DNA of 22,016 nt, taken from a virus. The position numbers and the translations under genes were made by a program. The notes beneath the pieces were generated by a model that did no database searches, was not told the origin of the DNA, and saw nothing but the letters and a program-made list of their open reading frames with translations. Below, piece after piece: positions 5,869 to 14,415 of the stretch (position 1 is its first letter; every line of letters starts with the position of its first letter). The stretch spans positions 1 to 22,016 of the IMG/VR virus record IMGVR_UViG_3300032050_000901; one strand, given 5' to 3'.

Positions 5869-6370
5869 TCGAGAAGAAACATTAAAACGATTTATTCAGC
5901 ACGTAGTTAGTCAAGCCAAAAGAAACTTAACAACCTACGGTAAAAACGCTTCTAAGAAACTTTACAATTCAATTAAAGGCGAATCAAAGGCTTTTCCAAA
6001 TTCAATAGGTATTTACTTTGATATGGAGGAGTACGGATTTTATCAAGATAAAGGTGTTTCAGGAACTAAAAAGAAATATGATACGCCATTTAAATACACG
6101 AATAAGATGCCACCACCGAGTGCTTTTGATAAATGGACTATTCGTAAAGGTATTGCACCAAGAAAATCAGGCGGTCAATTTCAAACACGAAAAGGATTAA
6201 ACTTCGCTATTGCTCGTTCTATATTTGAGAAGGGAATAAAACCGAGTTTATTTTTTACAAAACCATTTGAAGCAGCATTTAAAAACTTGCCTGATGAAAT
6301 GATTGAAAGCTACGGATTAGACGTAGAGACTTTATTTAATGACATTATGAATCAAACATTTAAGAAATGA
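5861..6370 (+). CDS. HK97 gp10-like tail completion protein
   Basis: 169 residues. An N-terminal helix is followed by YFDMEEYGFYQDKGVSGTKK, a basic glycine loop (APRKSGGQFQTRKG) and GIKPSLFFTKPFEAAFKNLPDEM. The YG.Y.DKG motif and the late PS.FF..P...A.K segment are typical of the HK97-gp10 / minor tail or tail-completion family, which joins the neck to the tail. The gene overlaps its neighbours by 8 and 4 nt. The function fits the adjacent terminator-like gene; confidence in the family is moderate. Confidence 0.65.
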   Translation: MNNREETLKRFIQHVVSQAKRNLTTYGKNASKKLYNSIKGESKAFPNSIGIYFDMEEYGFYQDKGVSGTKKKYDTPFKYTNKMPPPSAFDKWTIRKGIAPRKSGGQFQTRKGLNFAIARSIFEKGIKPSLFFTKPFEAAFKNLPDEMIESYGLDVETLFNDIMNQTFKK

Positions 6371-7434
6371 GTATTTTCGCACGTTCACCCTTTATTGTAG
6401 AAATTTCAGAAACAGGACAAGAGGGTTCTAAAGTAGAATTGTTTTTATGGAATGGCACGGGAGCAGCACCTGCAAACCCTTCATATACTTTATCTAAATT
6501 AATACCTGCAGCAAACAACGTAAACACGTATTATAATATTTCACCTTACATCCGTGAATTTATATCATTTAACACAAGAGCAGAGATTTATAATACTTAC
6601 CCTGCAGCAACAAATGAGCAATGGTGTAATGTAATTTATAAAAGATACAAATTAGACGGAGGTGTTTATACTTTGCTTAATACAACAACTCAAAAAGCAT
6701 ACGATGGTTATGGCTATTATGAAGAGGGAACTAACCCTAATTTATTTTATGATATTTTACACGAACAAGGAACGTTTAATTATTACTATGATGGAACTAA
6801 CCCAAGTACAACATTAAGCAGAAGAGCAGGTTATGTTACCGTTTACGCACTAACTGGATATAAAGCTAAATATACTAATTTAAACACGGGAGCAACGTTT
6901 ACTCAAAACTTAACTAACGATAGATTTACAAACGTTCCAAGAGTTTACGCAAATTATTATGCTGACGGTAATAAATTAGAAATATTAGATAATTCAAATA
7001 TAACAATATGGACGGCTTATCTTGTTCCTAAACAGAATTGTAAATACGATGCCGTTTTATGTGACTTTGTAAATAAGTATGGGGCTTGGCAAAGAACGTG
7101 GTTTTATGCTACGTCAAATGATACCTATGCTTTTGAAAACTCGGAATACAATTTAATGCAATCTTCAATAACTAATTATAGCACTTTAGAAGGTCAAAGA
7201 AAAGTATTTAATACAACGGTTAAAAAAACAATCAAGGTAAACACGGATTGGGTTAAAGAAGACTACAAAGAATTGCTTAAACAACTTATGGCAAGTGAAA
7301 GGATTCTTATAAATAGCTTACCTGTAAAACTAAATACAAAATCAACTGAATTATTTAAATCCATAAATAACAAAACAATTAACTACCAATTAGAATTTGA
7401 GTTTGCATTTAATGGAATAAACAATGTAATATGA
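6367..7434 (+). CDS. Tail/baseplate structural protein
   Basis: 355 residues, Tyr-, Asn- and Thr-rich with alternating hydrophobics, consistent with an all-beta virion protein. It begins MSIFARSPFIVEISETGQEGSK and has a segment NISPYIREFISF typical, from memory, of a Bacteroidota phage structural family that precedes the large tail protein. The C-terminal part (about 230-355) includes KYGAWQRTWFYA and a repeated Lys/Thr stretch before ELLKQLMAS. Overlap of 4 nt with both neighbours. A distal-tail or baseplate role is inferred from its place between neck genes and the large 775-residue protein; no catalytic motif is seen. Confidence 0.65.
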   Translation: MSIFARSPFIVEISETGQEGSKVELFLWNGTGAAPANPSYTLSKLIPAANNVNTYYNISPYIREFISFNTRAEIYNTYPAATNEQWCNVIYKRYKLDGGVYTLLNTTTQKAYDGYGYYEEGTNPNLFYDILHEQGTFNYYYDGTNPSTTLSRRAGYVTVYALTGYKAKYTNLNTGATFTQNLTNDRFTNVPRVYANYYADGNKLEILDNSNITIWTAYLVPKQNCKYDAVLCDFVNKYGAWQRTWFYATSNDTYAFENSEYNLMQSSITNYSTLEGQRKVFNTTVKKTIKVNTDWVKEDYKELLKQLMASERILINSLPVKLNTKSTELFKSINNKTINYQLEFEFAFNGINNVI

Positions 7435-9758
7435 GACAAGTTCAAGTATATATTGAAGGTAATAGAATTGAATTATTTAACGATGAACAAATTCAGATTA
7501 CTTCAAGCGTTCAAAATATTTCAGACATATCAAAAGTATTTACCGACTTTTCTCAATCGTTTACCGTTCCTGCTTCAACTGTAAATAACGAGATATTTCA
7601 GCACTTTTACCAATCGGATGTAGATTCTACTATTGACCATAATATAAGACGTTCTGCTATCATTGAAATTGATTTAACGACGTTTAGACGTGGTAAAATA
7701 CAGATTGAAAAGGCGAATATAAAAGACGGGTTACCTGAAAACTATCAGTTAACGTTTTACGGAGAAATAAGAACATTAAAAGATGCCTTTGGAGAAGACA
7801 AATTAAATCAATTAGATTTAAGTTCTTTAGAGTTTCAATTTACTGCAGCTAATATTTACGATAGAATAACGGATTTAGCAACTGATTACGATGTTCGTTA
7901 CCCTTTAATAGCAAGTAATAGGCTTTGGACGTATCAACACGCAGGAGAAGACGTAACAAACACATCACACGCAATAAGTTTCGAGGAGTTGTTTCCTGCA
8001 GTTAAAGTAAGTAAGTTATTTGAAGCAATTGAATCGCAATATGGAATAACATTTACGGGTACATTTTTAACAGACCCGAGATTTACAAACGTGTTTTTGT
8101 ATGGTAAAAACTCAATCGAATATCAATACTTTACCGAAATATCGGATATTCTATTAGACCAAATTGTAGGTAGCCCAATAATTGAAGACCCTAACTTACC
8201 TAATCCAGGCGATTTAGCTTACATTGATATTTATGAAGACAAAATAAATATTATTCAAGCAGTTGGAGCAGTTGCACACGTAATAACTTTTGATGTTTTA
8301 AGCGTTTCAGTTGCAGGAACTTTCTACATAGAAGCGTATCAAGATGGTAATTACTATCAAACATTTACTGGCGATAGCAATGGAGTTATAGGGTTTATTC
8401 AAATAATAAATACAGCAGGATTAGACACTACATTAACATTTAAGTTAAAGGCAACGGATAATATGACCGTTGAGTTATTAATAACGTATCAAATACAAGG
8501 TGTAAATGGTTTAACTAATTACGCTCAAGTAAGCACCGTGCCAACGGTATTAACAGGAAACGTAAGTTTAAATAATACTTTGCCTGATATTAAAGTTTCA
8601 GATTTCTTTAGTGGTGTTTTAAAAGAGTTTAATGCAACTTGCGTAGGCGTAGATAAAGACGTATTCGAAATATTACCTTTAGACGATTGGTATCAAGAAG
8701 GGGCGATAGTAGATATAACCGAATATACGGACATTGATTCAATAGATGTAGAGCGTATTAAGTTATATAAGAAAATAGCTTTTAAATATCAGCAATCTGA
8801 AAGTTTTGTTAATAGGCAGTTCTTTAAATTAGCTAATACAGAATACGGAAACACGGAATATCAATTTGCTTATGATGGTAGCGAATACGTAATAGAAGTT
8901 CCTTTTGAAAACTTACTATTTACAAGAGCAGAAAAAACAAACACGCCGTCACAATATGCAATCTTTGGGTATTGCTTAAACGAAAACTATCAAGCATATA
9001 CGCCAAAACCAATTCTACTTTATTTGTATGGTTCAAGTGGTACGTTATCGCATAACATTAAATTCTTTAATGGAGCAAGTCACGACAATATTTCAAGTTA
9101 TGCTTTATTCGGTCAAGATTTAACTTACCAAAACACGAAATATAGTTTAAACTTTGGAGCAGAAAATTCAATTATTCACTTAGAGACTATTCAAAATGGT
9201 TTATATGCTGAGTATTATTTTCCGTATTTAATGAACCTTTATAACCTAAAGAATAGATTAACATACGTAAAGACGAACCTTCCCATTTCGCTTTTAACAA
9301 ACCTAAGATTAAACGATAGAGTAATAATAAGGGATAAGCGTTATATTATTAACGAAATGAAATCTAACTTAACAACAGGCGAAGTAAACTTTAGCTTGTA
9401 TTTAGATTTTAGACCAATGGATGGTGGTAAACCTATAACTATTACAAGTGATGCTCAATGTATAGATGTTAAAATACCTTTTATAAATGGTGCAATAAGT
9501 GCTACAATTACTACTTCATATTCAGGAGTTACAATAACACCGAGTACAATTACAAGTAGTCAAGCGGTTGAGGTGTGTGTACCTGCAAATGCAAATACAA
9601 CATCATTCTTATTAGCTGAAAACTCAGACTTTTTAATTACCGAAGAATTCCAAAACTTAATAACGGAAAATTCAACGACTCAAGTTATTACATTGGTAAT
9701 TACATACACATTTGCAAACGGAACGCAAGTCTATCAACAAATAATATTACAACAATGA
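7431..9758 (+). CDS. Large tail/baseplate hub-like protein
   Basis: 775 residues. The N-terminus (QVYIEGNRIELFNDEQIQITSSVQ, then ISKVFTDFSQSFTVPAST, then RRGKIQIEKANIKDG) is characteristic, from memory, of a large structural protein shared by Bacteroidota siphophages. It is followed by a long beta-rich body. Around residues 610-665 (LLTNLRLNDRVIIRDKRYIINEMKSNLTTGEVNFSLYLDFR) it resembles baseplate-hub-type endings, and the last 100 residues look like an Ig-like beta domain. It probably forms the tail tip or hub. No peptidase or lysozyme motif is seen. It overlaps a small gene by 4 nt. Confidence 0.65.
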   Translation: MRQVQVYIEGNRIELFNDEQIQITSSVQNISDISKVFTDFSQSFTVPASTVNNEIFQHFYQSDVDSTIDHNIRRSAIIEIDLTTFRRGKIQIEKANIKDGLPENYQLTFYGEIRTLKDAFGEDKLNQLDLSSLEFQFTAANIYDRITDLATDYDVRYPLIASNRLWTYQHAGEDVTNTSHAISFEELFPAVKVSKLFEAIESQYGITFTGTFLTDPRFTNVFLYGKNSIEYQYFTEISDILLDQIVGSPIIEDPNLPNPGDLAYIDIYEDKINIIQAVGAVAHVITFDVLSVSVAGTFYIEAYQDGNYYQTFTGDSNGVIGFIQIINTAGLDTTLTFKLKATDNMTVELLITYQIQGVNGLTNYAQVSTVPTVLTGNVSLNNTLPDIKVSDFFSGVLKEFNATCVGVDKDVFEILPLDDWYQEGAIVDITEYTDIDSIDVERIKLYKKIAFKYQQSESFVNRQFFKLANTEYGNTEYQFAYDGSEYVIEVPFENLLFTRAEKTNTPSQYAIFGYCLNENYQAYTPKPILLYLYGSSGTLSHNIKFFNGASHDNISSYALFGQDLTYQNTKYSLNFGAENSIIHLETIQNGLYAEYYFPYLMNLYNLKNRLTYVKTNLPISLLTNLRLNDRVIIRDKRYIINEMKSNLTTGEVNFSLYLDFRPMDGGKPITITSDAQCIDVKIPFINGAISATITTSYSGVTITPSTITSSQAVEVCVPANANTTSFLLAENSDFLITEEFQNLITENSTTQVITLVITYTFANGTQVYQQIILQQ

Positions 9759-9925
9759 TAAAGCAAATAATAGATATGTTAAAACTTGCTGACCACGTAG
9801 GATTTAGCGAGAATATAGAAATAGCCAAAGGAAAACACGAATTAAAAGACTCGGTTAGGGACATTTGGAAACAATCATTTAGAGAATTAAAAGTAAAACG
9901 CAATGGCAGAAAAAAGGGTAATTGA
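9755..9925 (+). CDS. Small conserved protein before tape measure (56 aa)
   Basis: ATG at 9755 overlaps the previous stop (ATGA), and TGA ends it at 9925, 23 nt inside the tape measure gene. The product MIKQIIDMLKLADHVGFSEN continues as a helical, basic segment (GKHELKDSVRDIWKQSFRELKVKRNG). I recall similar short proteins in the same position in Flavobacterium-type phages. The position immediately before the tape measure is where tail chaperones usually lie, so it may help tape-measure assembly; that is speculative. Confidence 0.65.
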   Translation: MIKQIIDMLKLADHVGFSENIEIAKGKHELKDSVRDIWKQSFRELKVKRNGRKKGN

Positions 9926-11771
9926 ATTAGAAATTCAAGATAATAGCAAAACACTTAAACAACAATATAAAGAAGCCGTTGTTGAATTACAACGTGTTGC
10001 ACAAGCATATGGTGAAACGTCTCAACAGGCAGCAGAAGCAGCTAAAAGAGCAGCGAGTTTAAAAGACCAAATAGAAGATACAAACGATGCTATCGCAGCA
10101 TTTAAAGGCGAAGGTGCATTTAATGCAGTTGGTAAAGCCGTTAGTTCTGTAGCAAGTGGTTTTAGTGCTGTTGAGGGTGCAATGGGTTTAGTAGGAGTAG
10201 AATCCGAAAAACTACAAGAAACTATGTTACGTGTTCAAAGTGCAATGGCTTTAGCACAAGGTTTAGAAAATTTAGAAGATGCAGGACGTGCTTTTAAACA
10301 ATTAGGAACGGTAGCCGTAAATGCATTAAAAGGAATTAGGGGTGCTTTAGCAGCTACGGGAATAGGTCTTTTTGTTGTTGCTTTAGGAACTGTTGTCGCT
10401 TATTGGGATGATATCAAGGCTGCGGTAAGTGGGGTAACTGCCGAACAAGAAAAACTAAACAAAATATCTAAAGCTAATTTCGAAACATCAAAAGCTGAAT
10501 TAGAAACATTAGATGCTCAAGATAACATTCTAAAGTTACAAGGGAAAAGCGAACGTGAAATTCTAAATCTAAAAATAGCCAAAGTAAACACGGCAATTGA
10601 ATTAGGAAAAGTTGAATTAAAGAATGTTATTCTAACGAGTAAAGCCGAAGAAGAAGCAGCAATTAAAAATTATAATCTAACTAAGCAAATAGTCGATTTT
10701 ATTTTAGACACGGCTTTATTCTTACCTAAGTTAATGTTGATGCCTATTGATATGGCTATTGCAGGTGCTAATAAAGTTTCTGAAGCGTTAGGTTTTGGAA
10801 AAGTCATTGCATTCGATATGGGTAAAACTATGCAAGATATGCAAGATAAGTTTAGCGGTTTTATTGCAGGTTCTATATTCAATGTTCCAGAGGTACAAGC
10901 TGAAGGTGAAAAAACACGAAAGGAACTTGAAAAACAACTAAAAGATTTAGAAAACCAAAAGGCAGGTTTCCAATTACAAGTAAAAGCAATAGATAAACAA
11001 GCTGTTGAAGACTCTAAAAAGAACCAAGAAGACGCATTAAGCGAAGAGGAACGTAAACAAAAAGAACATCAAGAGAAATATTTAAACGAAGATAGATTAA
11101 GAACCAAATCAGTTTTGGATGCTTCTAACCAAAGAATGTTACAAGAGCAAAGTGAAACTGAATTCCAAAGACAACAAAATGAATTAAAGGCAAAGTCTTA
11201 TGAAGAATATTTAGCAAAAATTGCTGCTAAAGATGCGGAAGACGCTGCAAGAAAAAAGAAGAATAGAGATTTTGCTATTGAAATGGCACAATCAGGGCTT
11301 TCAACTATTCAAACGCTTACTGAAATATTTGGTAAAAAATCGGAAAAGGCAGCACGAAATGCATTTAGAATAAATAAAGCTGCTCAAATAGCAAGTGCCA
11401 CAATGTCAACGTATCAAAGTGCTCAACAGGCTTATGCGTCTCAATTCGTTCCTTTTCCAGACCCATCTTCACCTATTAGGGGTGCTGTTGCTGCAGGTGC
11501 TGCGGTATTTGCAGGATTAGCAAACATAGCTAAAATTGCTTCTCAAAAATTCGAAGGCGGTGGTTCTACGGGAGGTGGTGGTGGTGCTCCAAGTGGTGGT
11601 GGTGGTGGTGCTCCACAAATGGCCGCTCCAAACTTTAGTATTATAGGTAGTTCGGGAATTAATCAATTAGCACAATTACAACAAACACCAACACAAGCTT
11701 ATGTAGTAAGTGGTGAAGTTACAACTGCACAAGCCTTAGATAGAAATAGGTTACAAAACGCAACATTATAA
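9903..11771 (+). CDS. Tail tape measure protein
   Basis: 622 residues, mostly Ala/Lys/Glu/Gln-rich helix. N-terminal coiled coil, residues about 10-80. A hydrophobic segment at about 147-170 (ALAATGIGLFVVALGTVVAYW) and a second at about 262-285 match the membrane-active patches of tape measures. A second long coiled coil spans about 330-450. A Gly-rich linker at about 551-572 precedes a conserved end YVVSGEVTTAQALDRNRLQNATL, a tail I recall in Bacteroidota tape measures. It sets tail length; at roughly 0.15 nm per residue the tail would be near 90-100 nm, an estimate only. It is short for the family, implying a modest tail. Confidence 0.85.
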   Translation: MAEKRVIELEIQDNSKTLKQQYKEAVVELQRVAQAYGETSQQAAEAAKRAASLKDQIEDTNDAIAAFKGEGAFNAVGKAVSSVASGFSAVEGAMGLVGVESEKLQETMLRVQSAMALAQGLENLEDAGRAFKQLGTVAVNALKGIRGALAATGIGLFVVALGTVVAYWDDIKAAVSGVTAEQEKLNKISKANFETSKAELETLDAQDNILKLQGKSEREILNLKIAKVNTAIELGKVELKNVILTSKAEEEAAIKNYNLTKQIVDFILDTALFLPKLMLMPIDMAIAGANKVSEALGFGKVIAFDMGKTMQDMQDKFSGFIAGSIFNVPEVQAEGEKTRKELEKQLKDLENQKAGFQLQVKAIDKQAVEDSKKNQEDALSEEERKQKEHQEKYLNEDRLRTKSVLDASNQRMLQEQSETEFQRQQNELKAKSYEEYLAKIAAKDAEDAARKKKNRDFAIEMAQSGLSTIQTLTEIFGKKSEKAARNAFRINKAAQIASATMSTYQSAQQAYASQFVPFPDPSSPIRGAVAAGAAVFAGLANIAKIASQKFEGGGSTGGGGGAPSGGGGGAPQMAAPNFSIIGSSGINQLAQLQQTPTQAYVVSGEVTTAQALDRNRLQNATL

Positions 11772-11777
11772 CGTTTA
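11770..11777 (+). promoter_or_regulatory. AACGTTTA leader element before 11784
   Basis: Second copy of AACGTTTA-N6-ATG. It overlaps the tape measure stop codon (TAA 11769-11771), so the element is mainly non-coding here, which argues against a purely codon-driven origin. Confidence 0.5.
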
Positions 11778-11783
11778 AAAATT

Positions 11784-12365
11784 ATGGATAAGAAAATAAT
11801 TGAGTTAATTATTGACGAGAACGATTTACAAACAGGAATCCACGCAGTTTCAGTAGTTCATTCACCTGCAATCGAAGAAAACTTTATTGCCCTTTCAAAA
11901 CACGAAATAGAACTAAAAGAAGTTGACGCAGAAAAGAAAATTTTAATGGGTGCAGCTTTAGTTCCTAACAAACAAATTTTAAGAGCAGACAAAGACGGGA
12001 AAGGGTATTACATCTATTTTAGCGAGGACACTATTAAAAAGGCTTCTGAATTGTTCTTAATGCGTTCAAATCAAAACAACGCTACGTTAGAACACAAAGA
12101 AAAATTAAACGGAATGAGTGTTGTTGAAAGTTGGGTAATTGACAATCCTGAAATGGATAAATCTAAAGAATACGGATTTAACTTACCCAAGGGAACTTGG
12201 ATGATAGCTATGAAAGTAAACAACGAGGATATTTGGAAGGACGTAAAAGCGGGTAAAGTTAAAGGCTTTTCAATAGAGGGTTACTTCGCTGATAAATACG
12301 AAATGAGCCAAGAGAAAAACGAAAAACAAGAAATAATTAATAAACTAAAAGAATTACTAAAATGA
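11784..12365 (+). CDS. XkdF-like prohead protease
   Basis: 193 residues. After an N-terminal segment (IHAVSVVHSPAIEENFIALSK) comes the XkdF / Peptidase S78_2 core: ILMGAALVPNKQILRAD at about 53-69, TLEHKEKLNG with His104, VVESWVID, and GTWMIAMKVNNEDIWKDVKAGKVKGFSIEGYF with Ser163 at the GxSxEG position. His104 and Ser163 are the likely catalytic pair of a Herpesvirus-type (S78-like) maturation protease that cleaves scaffold and capsid. Synteny with scaffold and capsid downstream agrees. The C-terminus is a Lys/Glu helix. It overlaps the next gene by 4 nt. Confidence 0.8.
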   Translation: MDKKIIELIIDENDLQTGIHAVSVVHSPAIEENFIALSKHEIELKEVDAEKKILMGAALVPNKQILRADKDGKGYYIYFSEDTIKKASELFLMRSNQNNATLEHKEKLNGMSVVESWVIDNPEMDKSKEYGFNLPKGTWMIAMKVNNEDIWKDVKAGKVKGFSIEGYFADKYEMSQEKNEKQEIINKLKELLK

Positions 12366-12718
12366 ACAAGTTAAACGACATCTTTAATAAGATTGCTAAA
12401 ATGGAGCAAAACGCTCAAGAAGTAAAGTTAGGAAAAGTTCAAGTTGAATTAGGTGTATTACAAGACATTGAAAAAGAATTAATAGCAGCAAATGCAGGGG
12501 CAATAAAGGCAATTGATTTAGCAAACGCAGCTAAAAAACCTGCTGAAACTTCATTAAAAGCAAATAAGGAATTACTTATTAAATTTCAAGACTTTGTCAA
12601 GCAAATTAAAGCGTTAGGAATAGAAGCACCACAAACAGAAGTTGAAAACGGAATAGTTCGAATAAAAGAAAATATAAAGGCTATTGAAAATCTTATAGGA
12701 AATTTAGCTAAAATTTAA
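12362..12718 (+). CDS. Coiled-coil head-assembly protein A
   Basis: 118 residues, almost entirely helical, with KLGKVQVELGVLQDIEKEL near residues 22-40 and FVKQIKALGIEAPQTEV near 78-94. These two blocks are mirrored in the protein at 12958 (KHEVELGSIDNLNKVLEEI and ISKQAKDLGVEIPANV), so the two look like diverged duplicates. Position between the protease and the scaffold suggests an internal or scaffold-like head protein; no known family is recognised with certainty. Confidence 0.65.
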   Translation: MNKLNDIFNKIAKMEQNAQEVKLGKVQVELGVLQDIEKELIAANAGAIKAIDLANAAKKPAETSLKANKELLIKFQDFVKQIKALGIEAPQTEVENGIVRIKENIKAIENLIGNLAKI

Positions 12719-12729
12719 AATAAACTAAA

Positions 12730-12921
12730 ATGTCAGAAAAAATACCAAGCCCAAAAGGTGGCAAAAGAGGTTGTCTATGTAAAGACGGAACTTACTCAAA
12801 GAAATGTTGTGACGGAAGTTTAGAAGCACAAGGAATAGGTAAAACAGCAGGTACAGGAACTAATGTTGTAAATCAAAGTGAAAACAACGGTGTTAGAACT
12901 ATCGTTCGGCAAAACGGATAA
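12730..12921 (+). CDS. Cys-rich small phage protein (63 aa)
   Basis: 63 residues with Cys at 15, 17, 26 and 27 in GGKRGCLCKDGTYSKKCCDG, followed by SLEAQGIG and a Gly/Thr/Asn-rich tail. The CLCKDGTYS.KCCDG...AQGIG motif is one I recall in small proteins and C-terminal modules of Bacteroidota phages; its function is unknown. It could be a metal- or disulfide-stabilised minor virion component. It lies between two paralogous coiled-coil genes, 11 nt after one and 36 nt before the other. Confidence 0.7.
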   Translation: MSEKIPSPKGGKRGCLCKDGTYSKKCCDGSLEAQGIGKTAGTGTNVVNQSENNGVRTIVRQNG

Positions 12922-12943
12922 AAAGGTAACAAGGTAAAATTTA

Positions 12944-12951
12944 AACGTTTA
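12944..12951 (+). promoter_or_regulatory. AACGTTTA leader element before 12958
   Basis: Third copy of AACGTTTA-N6-ATG, here in a fully intergenic 36-nt gap (12922-12957), so coding constraint cannot explain it. Confidence 0.55.
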
Positions 12952-12957
12952 ATAAAT

Positions 12958-13353
12958 ATGAACACGAGAAAAACAGTTTACAATAAGTTATTTACTGAAA
13001 AGACTGAGTTAGCAAAACACGAAGTTGAGTTAGGTTCAATAGATAACTTAAATAAAGTTTTAGAAGAAATTAAAGGGGCAGGGAGAAATGTTGCGGCAAC
13101 GGGTCGTAAATCAGTTAGTGCATTAGTAAATACAACTTTACCAATAATTGACACAACAAGAAAAAAAATCGAACAAGCTCGTAAAGATTACGATTTAATA
13201 TCAAAACAAGCTAAAGATTTAGGTGTTGAAATTCCTGCAAATGTTACGGCAAATTTAAAAGAAGCTATTGCAGAGGATAGCGACTTGTTTGAACTAAGAA
13301 AAGCAATTGAAAAATTCGAATTAAGTTATTTGGATTTAACTGATAATTTTTAA
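12958..13353 (+). CDS. Coiled-coil head-assembly protein B
   Basis: 131 residues, helical, with LAKHEVELGSIDNLNKVLEEI at about 18-38, an Ala/Thr-rich middle and KQAKDLGVEIPANV at about 83-96. It shares the first and last blocks with the protein at 12362, suggesting an old duplication. The motif KHEVEL also resembles KHEIEL in the protease at 11784. Position in the head block suggests an internal or scaffold-associated protein. The C-terminus (FELSYLDLTDNF) is acidic and aromatic. No enzyme motif is present. Confidence 0.65.
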   Translation: MNTRKTVYNKLFTEKTELAKHEVELGSIDNLNKVLEEIKGAGRNVAATGRKSVSALVNTTLPIIDTTRKKIEQARKDYDLISKQAKDLGVEIPANVTANLKEAIAEDSDLFELRKAIEKFELSYLDLTDNF

Positions 13354-13365
13354 TAAATAAGCAAA

Positions 13366-13953
13366 ATGAATACAAATCAAATCTTAAACAAAGTTCGTGT
13401 TTTACTTGGAATGGAAGTAAAGTTAGAGCAAATGAAGTTAGCGGATGGTGTAACAGTTATAGAAGCTGAATCATTCGAACCTGAAATGGAAGTTTTCGTA
13501 GTTACGGAAGATGAGCAAAAGATACCAGTTCCAGTTGGTGAATACGAAATGGAAGACGGACGTATTTTAGTTATTGAGGTTGAAGGTATCGTTAAAGAAG
13601 TGAAAGAGAAAATGGAAGAGGAAGTAGAAGTTGAAGCACCTGAGACTGAAACGGAAGTTGAAGTAGAAGCGAAAGAGGCTACAAACCCAACTCCAAAGAA
13701 AACTATCGAAAGCGTAGTTAAGGAATCTTTCTTTTCAGAAATCGAAGAACTTAAAAAAGAAAACGAAACTTTGAAAGCTGAACTTTCTGCATTGAAAAAC
13801 CCAACTATTGAAAACACGGAAGTAGAATTAAGCGAAGAGCCTAAGCCTATTTCTTTCAATCCTGAAAATGTAAACCCTGTTGAAATTACTAAAATAGCTT
13901 CAAAAAGAGGACGTACAATTATGGATTCAGTAATGAGTAAAATAAACAAATAA
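13366..13953 (+). CDS. Capsid scaffolding protein
   Basis: 195 residues. An N-terminal block (KVRVLLGMEVKLEQMKLADGVTVIEAESFEPEMEVFVVTEDEQKIPVPVGEYEMEDGRILVI) forms a small beta-like domain that I recall from scaffolds of Bacteroidota phages. Then comes a very acidic Glu/Val-rich low-complexity stretch at about 80-110, a coiled coil (EIEELKKENETLKAELSALK) and a basic end (IASKRGRTIMDSVMSKINK), as expected for a scaffold whose C-terminus contacts the capsid protein. It lies directly before the decoration and capsid genes. The long open frame on the opposite strand here is a composition artefact. Confidence 0.75.
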   Translation: MNTNQILNKVRVLLGMEVKLEQMKLADGVTVIEAESFEPEMEVFVVTEDEQKIPVPVGEYEMEDGRILVIEVEGIVKEVKEKMEEEVEVEAPETETEVEVEAKEATNPTPKKTIESVVKESFFSEIEELKKENETLKAELSALKNPTIENTEVELSEEPKPISFNPENVNPVEITKIASKRGRTIMDSVMSKINK

Positions 13954-13973
13954 TAATTTAAAAACAAAAAAAA

Positions 13974-14396
13974 ATGAGTACAACTTTAGTTTCTATCTCG
14001 AATGATCCACTACGCCAATTAGAGGTAGTAGAAAACATTACGGGAGCAATTACTTTGGACGCTGAGGATTCAGGCAAAGTATTTATCTTAAAAGCTGCTA
14101 CAGGAGCGCAAATTACACTTCCTGCTGTTGCTTCATCTGCTGGACATAACTACCGATTTATCGTAGGTCAATTGTTCGCTACAACTGCTTGGACAATTAA
14201 AGCAGCTTCAAACGTTATTCAAGGTGGTGTTAATGTTAATAGCGTTAATGTACCTGGAGCGGACGAAAACACAATTACATTCGCACACGCTGCTGACACT
14301 GTAGGTGATTTCGTAGAATTAAAATGTGATGGTACAAATTGGTATGTTTCAGGACTTGGAACTGCTTCGGGTGCAATTACTTTAACTGTAGTTTAA
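13974..14396 (+). CDS. Putative capsid decoration protein
   Basis: 140 residues, beta-rich, Ala/Thr/Val-rich, with no Lys-rich helices. The order NITGAITLDAEDSGKVFILKAATGAQITLP, HNYRFIVGQ, WTIKA and TNWYVSGLG is typical of small beta-sandwich proteins that decorate phage heads. It precedes the major capsid gene by 19 nt, the usual place for decoration proteins. Codon choice (GCT, ACT, TTC, AAC) resembles that of the capsid gene and differs from earlier genes, suggesting high expression. The leader is A-rich with no Shine-Dalgarno site. A fibre-like or other beta-rich role cannot be excluded. Confidence 0.6.
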   Translation: MSTTLVSISNDPLRQLEVVENITGAITLDAEDSGKVFILKAATGAQITLPAVASSAGHNYRFIVGQLFATTAWTIKAASNVIQGGVNVNSVNVPGADENTITFAHAADTVGDFVELKCDGTNWYVSGLGTASGAITLTVV

Positions 14397-14415
14397 TATT
14401 TAAAAAATTTATAAA

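Noticed and set aside
6018-6200. 60-codon + strand frame inside the gp10-like gene
   Set aside because: It is fully inside a family-supported gene, has no stop-start coupling to any neighbour and no recognisable motif.
6206-6215. TATATTTG box inside the gp10-like gene as a promoter
   Set aside because: The match is internal to a coding region, has no supported downstream start of a transcription unit, and such 8-mers are expected by chance in AT-rich DNA.
9700-9954. 84-codon minus-strand frame across the start of the tape measure gene
   Set aside because: It lies over three well-supported + strand genes and its hydrophobic translation comes from antisense of Lys/Glu codons.
13377-13967. 196-codon open frame on the minus strand
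   Set aside because: It is the exact antisense of the scaffold gene; its Ser/Thr/Phe-rich translation mirrors the Glu/Lys-rich codons of the + strand, and it has no leader or neighbours.
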